Shown: piece by piece, positions 7,554 through 16,639 of the stretch | Layout: each line of letters begins with the position of its first letter | Numbering within the stretch: the first letter of the stretch is position 1 | Origin: Buttiauxella noackiae ATCC 51607 | Lineage (GTDB): Bacteria; Pseudomonadota; Gammaproteobacteria; Enterobacterales; Enterobacteriaceae | Assembly (NCBI RefSeq): GCF_001654865.1 | Contig: NZ_LXEO01000017.1 | Coordinates: 186,001-250,000, forward strand | DNA: 64,000 nucleotides | Direction of reading: 5' to 3' | The notes under the pieces: model-generated | The model's input: the letters and a program-made list of their open reading frames with translations, nothing else | Database searches by the model: none | Told to the model about the DNA's origin: nothing | Made by a program: the position numbers and the translations under genes

Positions 7554-7579
7554 ATTGTTAATTAGTAAGTTATTGCGTT

Positions 7580-7921
7580 TTAGCTACACAACTTCTCTGC
7601 GCGCTTAATAAATGGAGCAAGACTCTTTTTTTGTCCCGGTGTCTTAGGATCATCAATTTGAATCACGGAGATTGGCTGACCAGTGGTTTTGCCGCTACTC
7701 ACTTGTTGTTGCGCTACGTCGTTTAAAGGGTATTGCATCAAGGTACTTGGGTTGATTGCAAAGAGCGCATGTCCAGGGCGGCAACTTAGCATTACCTCTT
7801 CACGATTAAATGCCCAGTTATCTTTGCCCATTTCAAAACGACTTACGGTGATAATTTGCGGTGCGGCTAATGCACTACCTGCGCAAGCCAGCAATAACAG
7901 CGTCAAAATACTTTTTTTCAT
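7580..7921 (-). CDS. yebY: YebY family periplasmic protein
   Basis: This encodes a 113-residue protein with a Sec signal peptide ([19 protein letters not shown], cleavage before APQ). It has two cysteines in the mature part (LSCRPGH and the C-terminal KLCS) that could form a disulfide. It matches E. coli YebY (DUF2511), whose gene follows yebZ and yobA. The start is 14 nt after the yebZ stop, so the three form one operon for periplasmic copper handling. The precise role of YebY is not established. Confidence 0.92.
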   Translation of the reverse strand: MKKSILTLLLLACAGSALAAPQIITVSRFEMGKDNWAFNREEVMLSCRPGHALFAINPSTLMQYPLNDVAQQQVSSGKTTGQPISVIQIDDPKTPGQKKSLAPFIKRAEKLCS

Positions 7922-7935
7922 GAATATCTCTTGAG

Positions 7936-8820
7936 CTAATAACGTCTTCGGTACGGTTCCCAGGTAGCGAAAATGCTAACAGCAAGGAGCACCACCACCG
8001 ACAAAATGACTTCCAGCCACGTTAACTGTATGAACTGTTTTGTGGCTGTTGGCATGCGATTGAATCTCGGCACCAAAAAATAGCGGTTATACATGGCGAT
8101 GATAACCATCACGGCAACAAAGGCAACCTTCACCAACAAGAAGCGCATATAGTTACTTTGCAGTGGTAGTGACCAGCCTAAAATCATCAGGCTGTTGATT
8201 AATCCACTGAGTATTACGGCAGCAACCGCCAGATGCCCGTAACGCGAAAAACGCATCATCGCGGTAATAGCACAGCCGCGCCAGCGTGGTTTTTGAGCCA
8301 TGCGCATGCACATCAAAAGCGGAAGTAACCCGCCAGCCCACCAGCCAGCACTAAGAAGATGCACAGCATGATTTATGCGTTGTAAGCCACCGGCAATCCC
8401 TTCACGCATCGCGGCATGCCCGACACCTGCCAACAAAATTAATTGCGCTGCCGCAAGGATCAATAACATGGATTGCAACGGGCGCGGTTTAAGCAGCAGC
8501 ACAAAAAGTGTCACTACACTCAGTAATATTTGCCATAACCAGATGGACCCAAAGCTCGTGCCAAGAACCGCCAGCCAAATCTGGGGATTGATAACATCTC
8601 GCCAACCACTGCCCATCATGCCAGCCTGAGCACACAACAATAATATTGCGCTAAGGGCTGTCATCCAGACTGCGGACTGCCATTGCCATTTTAGTCGGCG
8701 AATGAGAACCGGTTTAAACGCTTGAGGAGCAAGCAATGAACAGGAGATGGTGCTGCCAAGCAGCACCATTAATGCAGTAAAATGAATAAATCGCAGCGCG
8801 ATATAGAAACCTGGTAACAT
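7936..8820 (-). CDS. yebZ: CopD family inner-membrane copper protein YebZ
   Basis: This encodes a 294-residue integral membrane protein with about eight hydrophobic helices. It belongs to the CopD family, which works with CopC proteins in copper uptake or resistance. Conserved histidines occur in the helices (FIHFTALM near the N-terminus, [28 protein letters not shown]). The gene starts 5 nt after yobA (CopC), an arrangement like copC-copD operons. The function in copper transport is inferred from the family. Confidence 0.92.
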   Translation of the reverse strand: MLPGFYIALRFIHFTALMVLLGSTISCSLLAPQAFKPVLIRRLKWQWQSAVWMTALSAILLLCAQAGMMGSGWRDVINPQIWLAVLGTSFGSIWLWQILLSVVTLFVLLLKPRPLQSMLLILAAAQLILLAGVGHAAMREGIAGGLQRINHAVHLLSAGWWAGGLLPLLMCMRMAQKPRWRGCAITAMMRFSRYGHLAVAAVILSGLINSLMILGWSLPLQSNYMRFLLVKVAFVAVMVIIAMYNRYFLVPRFNRMPTATKQFIQLTWLEVILSVVVLLAVSIFATWEPYRRRY

Positions 8821-8825
8821 ACGGC

Positions 8826-9200
8826 TTACTTCACCGAGAAGTGATACTTCCCTTTCGTCTTATGTCCGTCAACGGATACCACGTGCCAGTCAACCTGGTA
8901 ATCTCCCGGTTTCATAGCTTCTTCGACTGGAACAATAAGCTGCTTATCATCTTTTTCGTTGCGCTTAGCCGTACCCGTCTTCACGACCGTTTGCTGTGGC
9001 CCGGTGAGCGTAAGTCCGCTAAAATTCGCTTCAACTCCTTCAGAGAAATTAAGAGTAATTGCCTGCGGTGCAGCCGTTACCGCAGCATCTGCCGCTGGAT
9101 ATTGATGCTTTAAATGCGCATGAGCGAAAGCTGAACTGGAAACGGCAAGTGCGGTAAAGAGGGTGGCGATGGTAATGAAACGAGTTCGGGTGAAAGCCAT
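8826..9200 (-). CDS. yobA: CopC family periplasmic copper-binding protein YobA
   Basis: This encodes a 124-residue secreted protein. The signal peptide (MAFTRTRFITIATLFTALAVSSSAFA) is followed by a mature N-terminus beginning HAHLKHQYP, the typical N-terminal Cu(II) ligand of CopC. The C-terminal DWHVVSVDGHKTKGKYHFSV supplies the conserved Asp/His ligands. The CopC fold is a small beta-barrel that binds copper in the periplasm. It is first in the yobA-yebZ-yebY operon; the divergent neighbour is holE. Confidence 0.94.
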   Translation of the reverse strand: MAFTRTRFITIATLFTALAVSSSAFAHAHLKHQYPAADAAVTAAPQAITLNFSEGVEANFSGLTLTGPQQTVVKTGTAKRNEKDDKQLIVPVEEAMKPGDYQVDWHVVSVDGHKTKGKYHFSVK

Positions 9201-9348
9201 ATCAACTATTCCTTTTTCTTATTCGAGACGGCAAAAGGATAACCTTGAGTCCCTGTTAAGTCGAGATGAGAACAGCTATCAATGAATGTAAAGACTTGTC
9301 ATCACTGATATCAACAAGTACCTTTGCGGCAACAAACATGAGGTCAAT

Positions 9349-9579
9349 ATGAATCACAATCTTGCTGAATTACCCCAGGACGAAATGGATAAGATCAATG
9401 TCGATCTTGCGGCTGCTGGCGTGGCATTTAAGGAACGCTACAACATGCCGGTGATCGCAGAAGTGGTAGAACGCGAGCAACCGGTACATTTGCGCGAATG
9501 GTTCAGAGAAAGACTGATTGCTCATCGACTTGCTTCAGTCAATTTGTCCAGACTGCCGTACGAACCTAAAGTGAAATAA
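9349..9579 (+). CDS. holE: DNA polymerase III theta subunit
   Basis: This encodes 76 residues, the exact length of E. coli HolE. It has the conserved opening [32 protein letters not shown] and a basic helical C-terminal half. Theta binds the epsilon proofreading subunit in the Pol III core and stabilises it. The gene sits between yobA and yobB as in E. coli. An AT-rich promoter region lies in the 148-nt gap before it. Confidence 0.96.
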   Translation: MNHNLAELPQDEMDKINVDLAAAGVAFKERYNMPVIAEVVEREQPVHLREWFRERLIAHRLASVNLSRLPYEPKVK

Positions 9580-9662
9580 ATATTAACCGCACTAAACTTC
9601 CTGACAAAAATGGTGTTAAGATTTTTCCTAGTTTATATATCTGAACACAGGAATTACCTGTT

Positions 9663-9685
9663 GCGGCCATAGGATGATGGCCGTT
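9663..9685 (+). other. Hairpin in the yobB leader
   Basis: CGGCCAT and ATGGCCG arms enclose a 6-nt loop, ending about 25 nt before the chosen yobB start. It lacks a T run, so it is more likely a leader structure than a terminator. Confidence 0.4.
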
Positions 9686-9710
9686 GGGTAGATTGATTAA
9701 GGAAGAACGT

Positions 9711-10442
9711 ATGCCTGTCTGGAATGTTGCCGCGGCGCAGTATGGCGCCACACCCAATGACCTCGAGGTGAATATCAAACATCATTTAGATTTTGTTCGC
9801 TGCGCTGTTGCTGAACGAATAGATCTACTGGTATTCCCCGAACTTTCCCTCAGCGGTTTTAACATTGAAAACCACCACGTTTGTGCCCTTCCCTTCACCG
9901 ATGAACGCCTGAATCCTTTGCAAGATGCTGCCGTAAAACACCATATGACTATTGTCGTGGGTCTTCCATTGCGCAGTGAACAAGGAGTATCGCCAGGGTC
10001 GGTAGGTTTTTTGCCTGATGGCTCCCGAGTAGCCTGCTGCAAACCACAAACCTGCGATCTTGATCTCCCCGATCAACACACGCCATTGGTAGGTTTGCAC
10101 AATCGTAGCGTGGCGATGGGGTTTAGCACCGACAGTGATGAAGAAACCTGGCCACGCAGTGCAGCTGAAATGGGTGCAAGTCTCTATGCCACAGGGAAAT
10201 TCATTAATGAAATCAGCTACCAGAAAGATGAAATGTACCTGCAACGCTGGGCCCATAAATACAACTTGCCCGTTTTATTAGCTAACCATGCGTTTTCTAC
10301 CGGCAAATATCGATCTGCGGGGCGCAGCGCTTGCTGGGACGATCGTGGTGAATTAGTGGTTCGCGCCGATCATGGCGAGCTTCTGGCAGTTGGAAGACGT
10401 GATGCAAAAGGTTGGCACGGGGAAATCATTCCATTACGCTAG
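9711..10442 (+). CDS. yobB: Nitrilase-superfamily protein YobB, canonical Cys apparently absent
   Basis: This 243-residue protein has the nitrilase (carbon-nitrogen hydrolase) fold signature: VFPELSLSGF with the base E44, and K111 in the right region. At the position of the usual nucleophile (ICYD motif) the sequence reads FSTD (S139), so the canonical cysteine appears to be replaced by serine. The start at 9711 is chosen because AAGGA lies 8 nt upstream; an in-frame ATG at 9684 lacks an SD and lies in a hairpin. The neighbours holE and exoX are as in E. coli. The substrate is unknown, and catalytic activity is doubtful if the alignment of S139 is right. Confidence 0.85.
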   Translation: MPVWNVAAAQYGATPNDLEVNIKHHLDFVRCAVAERIDLLVFPELSLSGFNIENHHVCALPFTDERLNPLQDAAVKHHMTIVVGLPLRSEQGVSPGSVGFLPDGSRVACCKPQTCDLDLPDQHTPLVGLHNRSVAMGFSTDSDEETWPRSAAEMGASLYATGKFINEISYQKDEMYLQRWAHKYNLPVLLANHAFSTGKYRSAGRSACWDDRGELVVRADHGELLAVGRRDAKGWHGEIIPLR

Positions 10443-10480
10443 CGCATTAATAAAACACGCTAAGGCTTGATGGAGTAAAT

Positions 10481-11143
10481 ATGCTGCGCATTATTGATAC
10501 TGAAACCTGTGGTCTACAGGGTGGCGTGGTAGAAGTTGCCTCTGTCGATATCGTCAATGGCAAGATTGTTAATCCGATGAGTGACCTGGTACGCCCGGAT
10601 CGTCCCATTAGCTACCAGGCGATGGCCATTCACAAAATTACCGAAGAGATGGTCGCGGATAAACCGTGGATTGAAGATGTTATTCCGCGCTATCACGGCA
10701 GCCCATACTACGTGGCCCATAACGCCAGTTTTGACCAACGTATGCTGCCTGAAATGCCCGATAGCGAGTGGATTTGCACGGTAAAACTGGCACGCCGTTT
10801 ATGGCCTGGCATCAAATACAGCAATATGGGTTTATATAAATCTCTTAAGCTGGAAGTTGTGACACCTGCCGGCCTGCACCATCACCGCGCGCTATTTGAT
10901 TGCTATATCACCGCTGCTTTACTGATTCGCATAATGGATGAGTCAGGTTGGACACCAGACGAAATGGTGACGATTACAGGTCGTCCAGTGCTTGTGAAAA
11001 CCATGGCGTTTGGTAAATATCGCGGCGAGCCGATTGCGGAAATTGCAGATAAAGATCCGGGCTATTTACGATGGATGTTAAATAACATCAAAGAATTAGC
11101 CCCAGATCTTAGAATGACATTAAAGCATTATCTCGAGGATTAG
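10481..11143 (+). CDS. exoX: Exodeoxyribonuclease X
   Basis: This encodes a 220-residue DnaQ-like 3'-5' exonuclease, the same length as E. coli ExoX. The DEDDh residues are visible: D6 and E8 in IIDTETCGL, the ExoII aspartate in HNASFDQR, and His/Asp in HHRALFDCY. ExoX degrades single- and double-stranded DNA ends and takes part in methyl-directed mismatch repair and UV repair. The C-terminal ~60 residues (AFGKYRGEPIAEIADKDPGYL) are the family's extra domain. The stop faces ptrB, only 7 nt away (convergent). Confidence 0.96.
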   Translation: MLRIIDTETCGLQGGVVEVASVDIVNGKIVNPMSDLVRPDRPISYQAMAIHKITEEMVADKPWIEDVIPRYHGSPYYVAHNASFDQRMLPEMPDSEWICTVKLARRLWPGIKYSNMGLYKSLKLEVVTPAGLHHHRALFDCYITAALLIRIMDESGWTPDEMVTITGRPVLVKTMAFGKYRGEPIAEIADKDPGYLRWMLNNIKELAPDLRMTLKHYLED

Positions 11144-11150
11144 TAACAGC

Positions 11151-13208
11151 CTATCCCGCTCGCCCTGGTAAAGTTCCTTGTGCCAGGGCTATCAAGAAAG
11201 CGAACTCCAGAGCGACACCTTCGTAAGATTTAAATCTCCCCGATTTCCCGCCGTGCCCTGAGTCCATATCAGTACATAAAAGCAGCAAATTATCGTCACT
11301 ACGTAGTTCACGCAGTTTTGCGACCCACTTAGCTGGCTCCCAATATTGCACCTGAGAATCATGCAGTCCGGTGGTTACCAGCATGTGCGGGTAGGCTTGT
11401 TCGGTGATTTGATCGTACGGGCTGTACTGTTTGATGTAATGGTAATACTCAGGGTCTTGAGGATTCCCCCACTCTTCAAACTCCCCGGTCGTGAGTGGAA
11501 TGGACTCATCGAGCATCGTCGTTAACACATCAACAAATGGCACCTGTGCAACAACACCGTGGAATAGTTCTGGACGCATATTAATTGCGGCCCCTACCAG
11601 TAAGCCCCCTGCACTCCCTCCCATCGAATAGAGCAGCTTTTCGTTACCGTACCCCTGTTTAAGCAAGCTATCACAGACATCCAGATAATCATTGAAGGTG
11701 TTCATTTTCTTCAGATATTTACCATCCTCATACCATTGCTGGCCGAGTTCACCACCTCCGCGTACATGCGCGATGGCATAGACAAAGCCACGGTCCAACA
11801 GGCTTAGACGGCTGCTGCTGAAATCCGCATCCATGCTGCTCCCATAAGAGCCATAGCCATATACCAGCAAAGGGTTTTTCCCGCGCTGGAAATGTTCACG
11901 ATGGTAGACCAAAGAAACCGGCACCTGAACGCCATCACGTACTGTGACCCATACATGTTCACTGCGATAATGGCTGGCATCGAAACCTGCAACTTCGGTT
12001 TGCTTAATCACGCGTCGCTCACCGGTATCCATATCCAGTTCAAATAATGTATCTGGCGTAGTCATTGATGAGTAACCGTAACGCAGACGCGAAGACTCCG
12101 GTTCCGGATTATGTCCAAGCCAGGTTACATAAGCGGGGTCGTCAAAAGCAATTCCCGTCACTTCGCGAGTTTTGCGATTAATTTGGCGTAAACTGGTCAG
12201 CCCTTGTTGTCTTTCCTCAACAACCAACCAATCGGTAAATAACGTAAAGCCTTCCAGCATGACGTTTTCGCGCGGAGGAATCAGCTCTTCCCATTGGCTT
12301 TCATCACGCACTTTTGTGCGGTACAAACCAAAGTTTTTACCTTCCCGATTCGAGCGCATATAGAAATTATGCTGGAAGTGATCGAGGGTGTATTCGTGAT
12401 CTTTGCGGCGTGGCAAAAAGCTTTGCGGTTGCGCGTCTACCAGTTCGGCATCAAGCAACAGCACTTCGCTGGTGGTAGCACTGCTGAGATAAATTAGAAC
12501 GAAGTGTTTCGAAGTGGTTTTATGCACGCTGACATAGAACATTTCATCTTTTTCTTCGTAGACTAATTCATCTTCGGAGGATGGATGCCCCACTGTGTGG
12601 CGCCAGACCTGATACGGCAGTAACGTTTTGGGATGCTTGCGGACGTAATAAAGCGTGGCGGAATCATTCGCCCAGACAAAACTGCTATCGACATTATCCA
12701 ACACTTCCGGATACCAGTTCCCGCTTTCCAGATTGCGGAAGCGCAGTCCATACTGACGGCGTGAGAGGAAATCTTCTGCCAGCGCCAGGACTGTGTTATC
12801 TGGCGTAATGCTCATGCCACCCATGGTATAAAACTCGCTGTGGGCAGCACGGTGATTGCCATCTACCAGCGTGCTCCACTCTTCCCATTCCTCCGACACC
12901 ACAGACTGGCGCTGATAAATAGCGTATTCGTTACCGGTTTCGAAAATCTGGCGATAGCGATAACCATTTTGCGTATAAGGTGCGGAAATATCACGCTGAG
13001 GGATACGGTCGATCATCTCTTTAAGCAGGCGTTCTTGCAATGCCTGCTGCGAACTCATGATTTGGTGACCGTAATCATTCTCCTGATGAAGATAATCAAG
13101 TACCTGCGCATCAGATCGCTCATCATCACGCAGCCAGTAATAATTATCGATGCGGGTATCACCATGCATGGTCATGGTGTGGGGAATTTTTTTTGCTTTT
13201 GGTGGCAT
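11151..13208 (-). CDS. ptrB: Oligopeptidase B (protease II)
   Basis: This encodes a 685-residue S9A family serine peptidase (E. coli PtrB 686). An N-terminal seven-bladed propeller (about 75-400) is followed by an alpha/beta hydrolase domain. The nucleophile is in GGSAGGLL, the histidine in [12 protein letters not shown], and an acidic residue in [14 protein letters not shown]. It cleaves small peptides after Arg/Lys in the cytoplasm. The gene is monocistronic, convergent with exoX. Confidence 0.96.
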   Translation of the reverse strand: MPPKAKKIPHTMTMHGDTRIDNYYWLRDDERSDAQVLDYLHQENDYGHQIMSSQQALQERLLKEMIDRIPQRDISAPYTQNGYRYRQIFETGNEYAIYQRQSVVSEEWEEWSTLVDGNHRAAHSEFYTMGGMSITPDNTVLALAEDFLSRRQYGLRFRNLESGNWYPEVLDNVDSSFVWANDSATLYYVRKHPKTLLPYQVWRHTVGHPSSEDELVYEEKDEMFYVSVHKTTSKHFVLIYLSSATTSEVLLLDAELVDAQPQSFLPRRKDHEYTLDHFQHNFYMRSNREGKNFGLYRTKVRDESQWEELIPPRENVMLEGFTLFTDWLVVEERQQGLTSLRQINRKTREVTGIAFDDPAYVTWLGHNPEPESSRLRYGYSSMTTPDTLFELDMDTGERRVIKQTEVAGFDASHYRSEHVWVTVRDGVQVPVSLVYHREHFQRGKNPLLVYGYGSYGSSMDADFSSSRLSLLDRGFVYAIAHVRGGGELGQQWYEDGKYLKKMNTFNDYLDVCDSLLKQGYGNEKLLYSMGGSAGGLLVGAAINMRPELFHGVVAQVPFVDVLTTMLDESIPLTTGEFEEWGNPQDPEYYHYIKQYSPYDQITEQAYPHMLVTTGLHDSQVQYWEPAKWVAKLRELRSDDNLLLLCTDMDSGHGGKSGRFKSYEGVALEFAFLIALAQGTLPGRAG

Positions 13209-13292
13209 GTCATTTTTCTTTTTGAGTTAACACCCTGTAAGGGTGGCAAATTCAGACAGCCTTGCAAGCGTAACGTGGGATTTTAAGGAAAA

Positions 13293-13309
13293 TGCCGGGA
13301 TTAACCCGG
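13293..13309 (-). terminator. Weak terminator at the yebE 3' end
   Basis: GCCGGG-TTAAT-CCCGGC spans the yebE stop and is followed on the minus strand by ATTTTCC, so it is a weak intrinsic terminator. Confidence 0.5.
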
Positions 13310-13999
13310 CAGATTGAGTTTCTGTTGCTGAATATCTTGTTCAATGCCTTCGCGTACATCCTGCGGGATTTTTAGCGCATCCCCCAACGCATTGAGATAA
13401 CTGCGCTCCATAAAATGATCAATGTCGATTGCAGCACAGCTTAAGAAATAAAGTTCCAGCGCTTCCTCTTCGTTATTAACACCTTGAACCAGGCGTTGCG
13501 GATCAAGAGGCTGATCGATTGCTTGCTGAATTAAATTACGCCCAGGCCCTTCGATACCCGCGTCACGTAATTGCTGCTCGATAATCTGACGTTCTTTATC
13601 ATCAATGTGACCATCACTTTTGGCAGCGAACACCAGAGCGGTAATCAGGCGCTCCGTACGCACATCGACAGGTGACTGCTGCTGCCCAAACTGCGGCTCA
13701 CCCTGATGGGCTTCACGCACTCGGTCTTTATATTTGTTCCACAGTACGCTTCCCGCAACCGCACCACCGCCGACCAATAACGCACTGGTGCCGTACTTGG
13801 TCAGGAGTTTCCGCGACGATTTGCTCGCCAGCAGCAAACCCGCTAAGCCACCGAGTGCGCCAGGCACCAGTAACTTACTCAGCCCCTGAGAATTGTTTCC
13901 CTGAGGAGTTTGTGAGGATCGATTCTGACCAGTGTGATTCTGGATGGATTGCGTCGCTTGCCCCAGCATAGACTGAAGCTGCTGTAACCAATTGCTCAT
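13301..13999 (-). CDS. yebE: YebE family inner-membrane protein (DUF533)
   Basis: This encodes a 232-residue protein with a polar glutamine-rich N-terminus, two glycine-rich hydrophobic segments around residues 45-90 ([15 protein letters not shown] and [15 protein letters not shown]), and a C-terminal TerB-like helical domain ([19 protein letters not shown]). The start at 13999 (MSNWLQQLQ) aligns with E. coli YebE and has a GGGTG SD; an upstream in-frame ATG would add 18 unrelated residues. In E. coli the gene responds to the Cpx envelope stress system. Its molecular function is unknown. Confidence 0.88.
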   Translation of the reverse strand: MSNWLQQLQSMLGQATQSIQNHTGQNRSSQTPQGNNSQGLSKLLVPGALGGLAGLLLASKSSRKLLTKYGTSALLVGGGAVAGSVLWNKYKDRVREAHQGEPQFGQQQSPVDVRTERLITALVFAAKSDGHIDDKERQIIEQQLRDAGIEGPGRNLIQQAIDQPLDPQRLVQGVNNEEEALELYFLSCAAIDIDHFMERSYLNALGDALKIPQDVREGIEQDIQQQKLNLPG

Positions 14000-14116
14000 T
14001 AGAGACACCCTTTGTGAGAACTTAACATCTGAGGTTAAGCCAAAGGCTGTCAAGAAGTGTCTGATAAGGCTAAAGATGAGAAAAGAACCGCGCCGGGAAC
14101 GCGACGCGATAAAAAC

Positions 14117-14467
14117 TTATGCAGCTTTCGTGCGCTTACGCGGGTGTTCAGCTACTTTGTCATCAGAAATGGGGTCTTCAACAACCACTTCATCGACTGC
14201 AATCTCATCGCTTACTGTGGCACTTTCCAGATCCGGCAATTTGCCGCTTTTCAGCACGGAGGAAAGCACGTCTTTGTTTTCTGCCATCCACATGGCCAGC
14301 ACATCATTTTGCCCTTCTTCGAGAGCAACGGGGCTGTGTACGAGCCACTCGCTCAATACTTCTGCCAGGTCGAGCATTTTGTCGTAGGCGTCTGCATCTT
14401 TTTTACTGGCAAAAGACATTTTTTCTTGCCCCTCTCGTACAACAACGTATTTGATTTCAACCGCCAT
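14117..14467 (-). CDS. yebG: SOS-induced protein YebG
   Basis: This encodes 116 residues with the strongly conserved YebG N-terminus MAVEIKYVVVREGQEKMSFASKK-type block, an acidic C-terminal part and a basic tail (RKRTKAA). The start at 14467 is fixed by homology and by its position just after a LexA box. YebG is a DNA-damage-inducible protein of unknown mechanism. E. coli has yebF between yebE and yebG; here the gap is only 117 nt and contains no yebF. Confidence 0.94.
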   Translation of the reverse strand: MAVEIKYVVVREGQEKMSFASKKDADAYDKMLDLAEVLSEWLVHSPVALEEGQNDVLAMWMAENKDVLSSVLKSGKLPDLESATVSDEIAVDEVVVEDPISDDKVAEHPRKRTKAA

Positions 14468-14485
14468 TTTGCAGCTCCGGTTTAA

Positions 14486-14501
14486 CTGTTTATTTAAACA
14501 G
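14486..14501 (-). promoter_or_regulatory. LexA box of yebG
   Basis: CTGTTTATTTAAACAG is a perfect match to CTGT-N8-ACAG and lies 19 nt before the yebG start, so it would repress yebG until SOS induction. Confidence 0.9.
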
Positions 14502-14546
14502 TGTAATGATATTACCCCTGTATCGCAAGTGGGAAAATCGCTGCGC

Positions 14547-14569
14547 ACGCAAACGTTTTCGTTTATAAT
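14547..14569 (+). promoter_or_regulatory. PurR operator and -10 box of purT
   Basis: ACGCAAACGTTTTCGT (14547-14562) is a near-consensus PurR box. It directly precedes TATAAT (14564-14569), placing PurR across the core promoter of purT, as expected for a gene repressed when purines are plentiful. Confidence 0.9.
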
Positions 14570-14605
14570 CCGCCGGTCTATTTTCTCCGTTCGGGTATAC
14601 AGATT

Positions 14606-15784
14606 ATGTCAATTTTGGGAACAGCACTTCGTCCGTCAGCTACACGAGTCATGTTGTTAGGGTCAGGCGAATTAGGAAAAGAAGTGGCGATAGAATGCCA
14701 GCGTCTTGGTCTGGAAGTTATCGCCGTAGATCGCTACGCCGATGCCCCCGCGATGCATGTTGCTCACCGCAGCCACGTCATTAATATGCTCGACGGCGCC
14801 GAACTTAAAAAGTTGGTCTCCGTAGAGATGCCCGATTTCATCGTTCCCGAAATTGAAGCCATTGCCACAGACATGTTGGTTGAACTCGAACACCAGGGTC
14901 AGTGTGTAGTGCCTTGCGCGCGCGCAACACAACTGACCATGAACCGCGAAGGTATTCGTCGCCTGGCAGCAGAAGAACTCTCCCTCCCAACCTCCAGCTT
15001 CCGTTTTGCCGATAACGAAGAGGCATTTTTACAGGCCGTTAAAGAAATCGGTTTACCTTGCATCGTTAAACCGGTGATGAGCTCTTCCGGCAAAGGACAA
15101 AGTTTTATCCGCACAGCAGATCAGTTAGCCAAAGCATGGGAGTACGCGCAAGAAGGCGGCCGCGCGGGGAAAGGCAAAGTGATTGTCGAAGGCGTGGTAA
15201 ATTTCGATTTCGAAATCACCCTACTGACCATTAGTGCTGTCGACGGCGTGCATTTCTGCGCTCCAATCGGGCATCGTCAGGAAGATGGCGACTACCGCGA
15301 ATCCTGGCAACCTCAGAAAATGAGCCATATCGCTCTGGGTCGCGCGCAAGCAATCGCTGAAAAAGTGGTGAAGGCGTTGGGTGGTTATGGTTTGTTTGGC
15401 GTCGAACTGTTCGTATGCGGTGACGATGTTATTTTTAGTGAAGTCTCCCCTCGTCCACACGACACTGGCATGGTGACGCTAATTTCTCAGGACGTTTCAG
15501 AGTTTGCGCTGCACGTCCGCGCTTTCCTTGGCTTGCCAATTGGCGATATTCGCCAGTATGGCCCTGCGGCTTCCGCGGTGATCCTTCCAGAATTGAACAG
15601 CGATAACGTGCAGTACGGCAATGTGGGTGCCGCACTAGGCGCGGGCTTGCAAGTGCGTCTGTTTGGTAAACCAGAGATTAACGGTAAGCGTCGGATGGGT
15701 GTGGCACTGGCAACGGGCTCCAGTGTAGAAGATGCCATTGCGCGGGCCATTGCCGCAACAAAAGCAGTAAGTGTAACGGGTTAA
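14606..15784 (+). CDS. purT: Formate-dependent GAR transformylase (PurT)
   Basis: This encodes a 392-residue ATP-grasp enzyme, the same length as E. coli PurT. It makes formyl-GAR from formate, ATP and glycinamide ribonucleotide in purine synthesis. The N-terminal GAR-binding Rossmann-like domain has [14 protein letters not shown]. The ATP-grasp core carries [11 protein letters not shown] and [15 protein letters not shown], and the metal-binding [15 protein letters not shown] follows. The start ATG is 37 nt after the -10. A PurR box controls it. The gene is convergent with eda. Confidence 0.97.
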   Translation: MSILGTALRPSATRVMLLGSGELGKEVAIECQRLGLEVIAVDRYADAPAMHVAHRSHVINMLDGAELKKLVSVEMPDFIVPEIEAIATDMLVELEHQGQCVVPCARATQLTMNREGIRRLAAEELSLPTSSFRFADNEEAFLQAVKEIGLPCIVKPVMSSSGKGQSFIRTADQLAKAWEYAQEGGRAGKGKVIVEGVVNFDFEITLLTISAVDGVHFCAPIGHRQEDGDYRESWQPQKMSHIALGRAQAIAEKVVKALGGYGLFGVELFVCGDDVIFSEVSPRPHDTGMVTLISQDVSEFALHVRAFLGLPIGDIRQYGPAASAVILPELNSDNVQYGNVGAALGAGLQVRLFGKPEINGKRRMGVALATGSSVEDAIARAIAATKAVSVTG

Positions 15785-15812
15785 AAAAATCCCCGCTCTT
15801 TCGAGCGAGGAT
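15783..15812 (-). terminator. Terminator for the eda transcript
   Basis: Read on the minus strand, a stem of CGCTC/GAGCG with outer ATCC/GGAT arms is followed by seven T, overlapping the purT stop codon. It would stop transcription coming from edd-eda through the ERIC element. Confidence 0.7.
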
Positions 15813-15825
15813 TCAATTACACGAA

Positions 15826-15935
15826 TAATTCGAGTTGCATCAAGGCGGCGACGCAGCAAATCCCCAGGAGCTTACATTAGTGAGTGACTGGGGTGAGCGA
15901 GGAAGCCAACGCATCTACGACTCGAAGGATGACGT
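15826..15935. repeat. ERIC element between purT and eda
   Basis: The centre contains the hallmark ERIC inverted repeat: ATCCCCAGGAGCTTACAT followed by GTGACTGGGGTGAGCG. The ends are the typical CGAGTTGCA and ACTCGAAGGATGACG. The element (about 110 bp, slightly shorter than the usual ~127) fills the gap between the convergent purT and eda stops, where its transcript would fold into a hairpin in the eda 3' UTR. Confidence 0.93.
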
Positions 15936-15936
15936 G

Positions 15937-16575
15937 TTATTTCGCGCCTTCAACTGCTTCACGGGCAAGTGTTGTAATGCGATCATAATCGCCTGCTTCC
16001 AGCGCGTCAGCCGGAACCAACCATGAACCACCGATGCACAGAACGCTTTTCAGCGCCAGGTAGTCGCGATAGTTAGCAGGGGTAATGCCGCCGGTTGGGC
16101 AGAAACGAACCTGAGAGAATGGACCTGCGATAGCTTGCAGCGCTTTGGTGCCGCCATTAGCTTCAGCCGGGAAGAATTTGAATTCTTTCAAGCCGTAGTC
16201 CAGACCCAGCATCAGTTCAGAAACAGTGCTGATACCTGGGATCAATGGAATTGAGCCTTCGGTTGCTGCTTTCAGCAGTGGCTCAGTCAGGCCAGGGCTG
16301 ATAGCAAACTGAGCACCAGCTTCAGTCACTTCTGCCAGTTGCTCTGGGTTCAGAACCGTACCCGCACCAATAATCGCTTCTGGTACTTCATTAGCGATAG
16401 CGCGGATAGCATCCATTGCACATGGAGTACGCAGAGTCACTTCCAGAACACGTACGCCGCCTGCAACTAAAGCTTTAGCCATTGGTACTGCGTGTTCCAG
16501 TTTGTTAATTACGATTACCGGGACAACCGGTCCTGTTTTCAGGATCTGTTCCGCAGTAGTTTTCCAGTTTTTCAT
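15937..16575 (-). CDS. eda: KHG/KDPG aldolase
   Basis: This encodes a 212-residue class I aldolase of the Entner-Doudoroff pathway that splits 2-keto-3-deoxy-6-phosphogluconate into pyruvate and glyceraldehyde-3-phosphate. The TIM-barrel motifs are intact: LEVTLRTP with E45 and R49, [11 protein letters not shown], and [13 protein letters not shown] with the Schiff-base lysine. The start at 16575 (MKNWKT) aligns with E. coli Eda; longer in-frame starts would run into edd. The gene is 64 nt downstream of edd in one operon. Confidence 0.97.
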   Translation of the reverse strand: MKNWKTTAEQILKTGPVVPVIVINKLEHAVPMAKALVAGGVRVLEVTLRTPCAMDAIRAIANEVPEAIIGAGTVLNPEQLAEVTEAGAQFAISPGLTEPLLKAATEGSIPLIPGISTVSELMLGLDYGLKEFKFFPAEANGGTKALQAIAGPFSQVRFCPTGGITPANYRDYLALKSVLCIGGSWLVPADALEAGDYDRITTLAREAVEGAK

Positions 16576-16639
16576 CTCAAGAGCCTCTTCAACCAACTTT
16601 ATAATTCGTTTCCAGTGCAGCAAGTGCTGCGTCCGGTCC

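Larger units (their letters stand above)
7231..7579. other. Gene-free junction region: phage right end plus sRNA locus
   Basis: This 349-nt stretch has no protein gene. It holds about 90 nt of AT-rich phage DNA with a 20-bp palindrome at 7301-7320, the probable attachment core, the sdsR sRNA gene and its antisense partner, and a terminator at 7515-7553. Confidence 0.8.
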
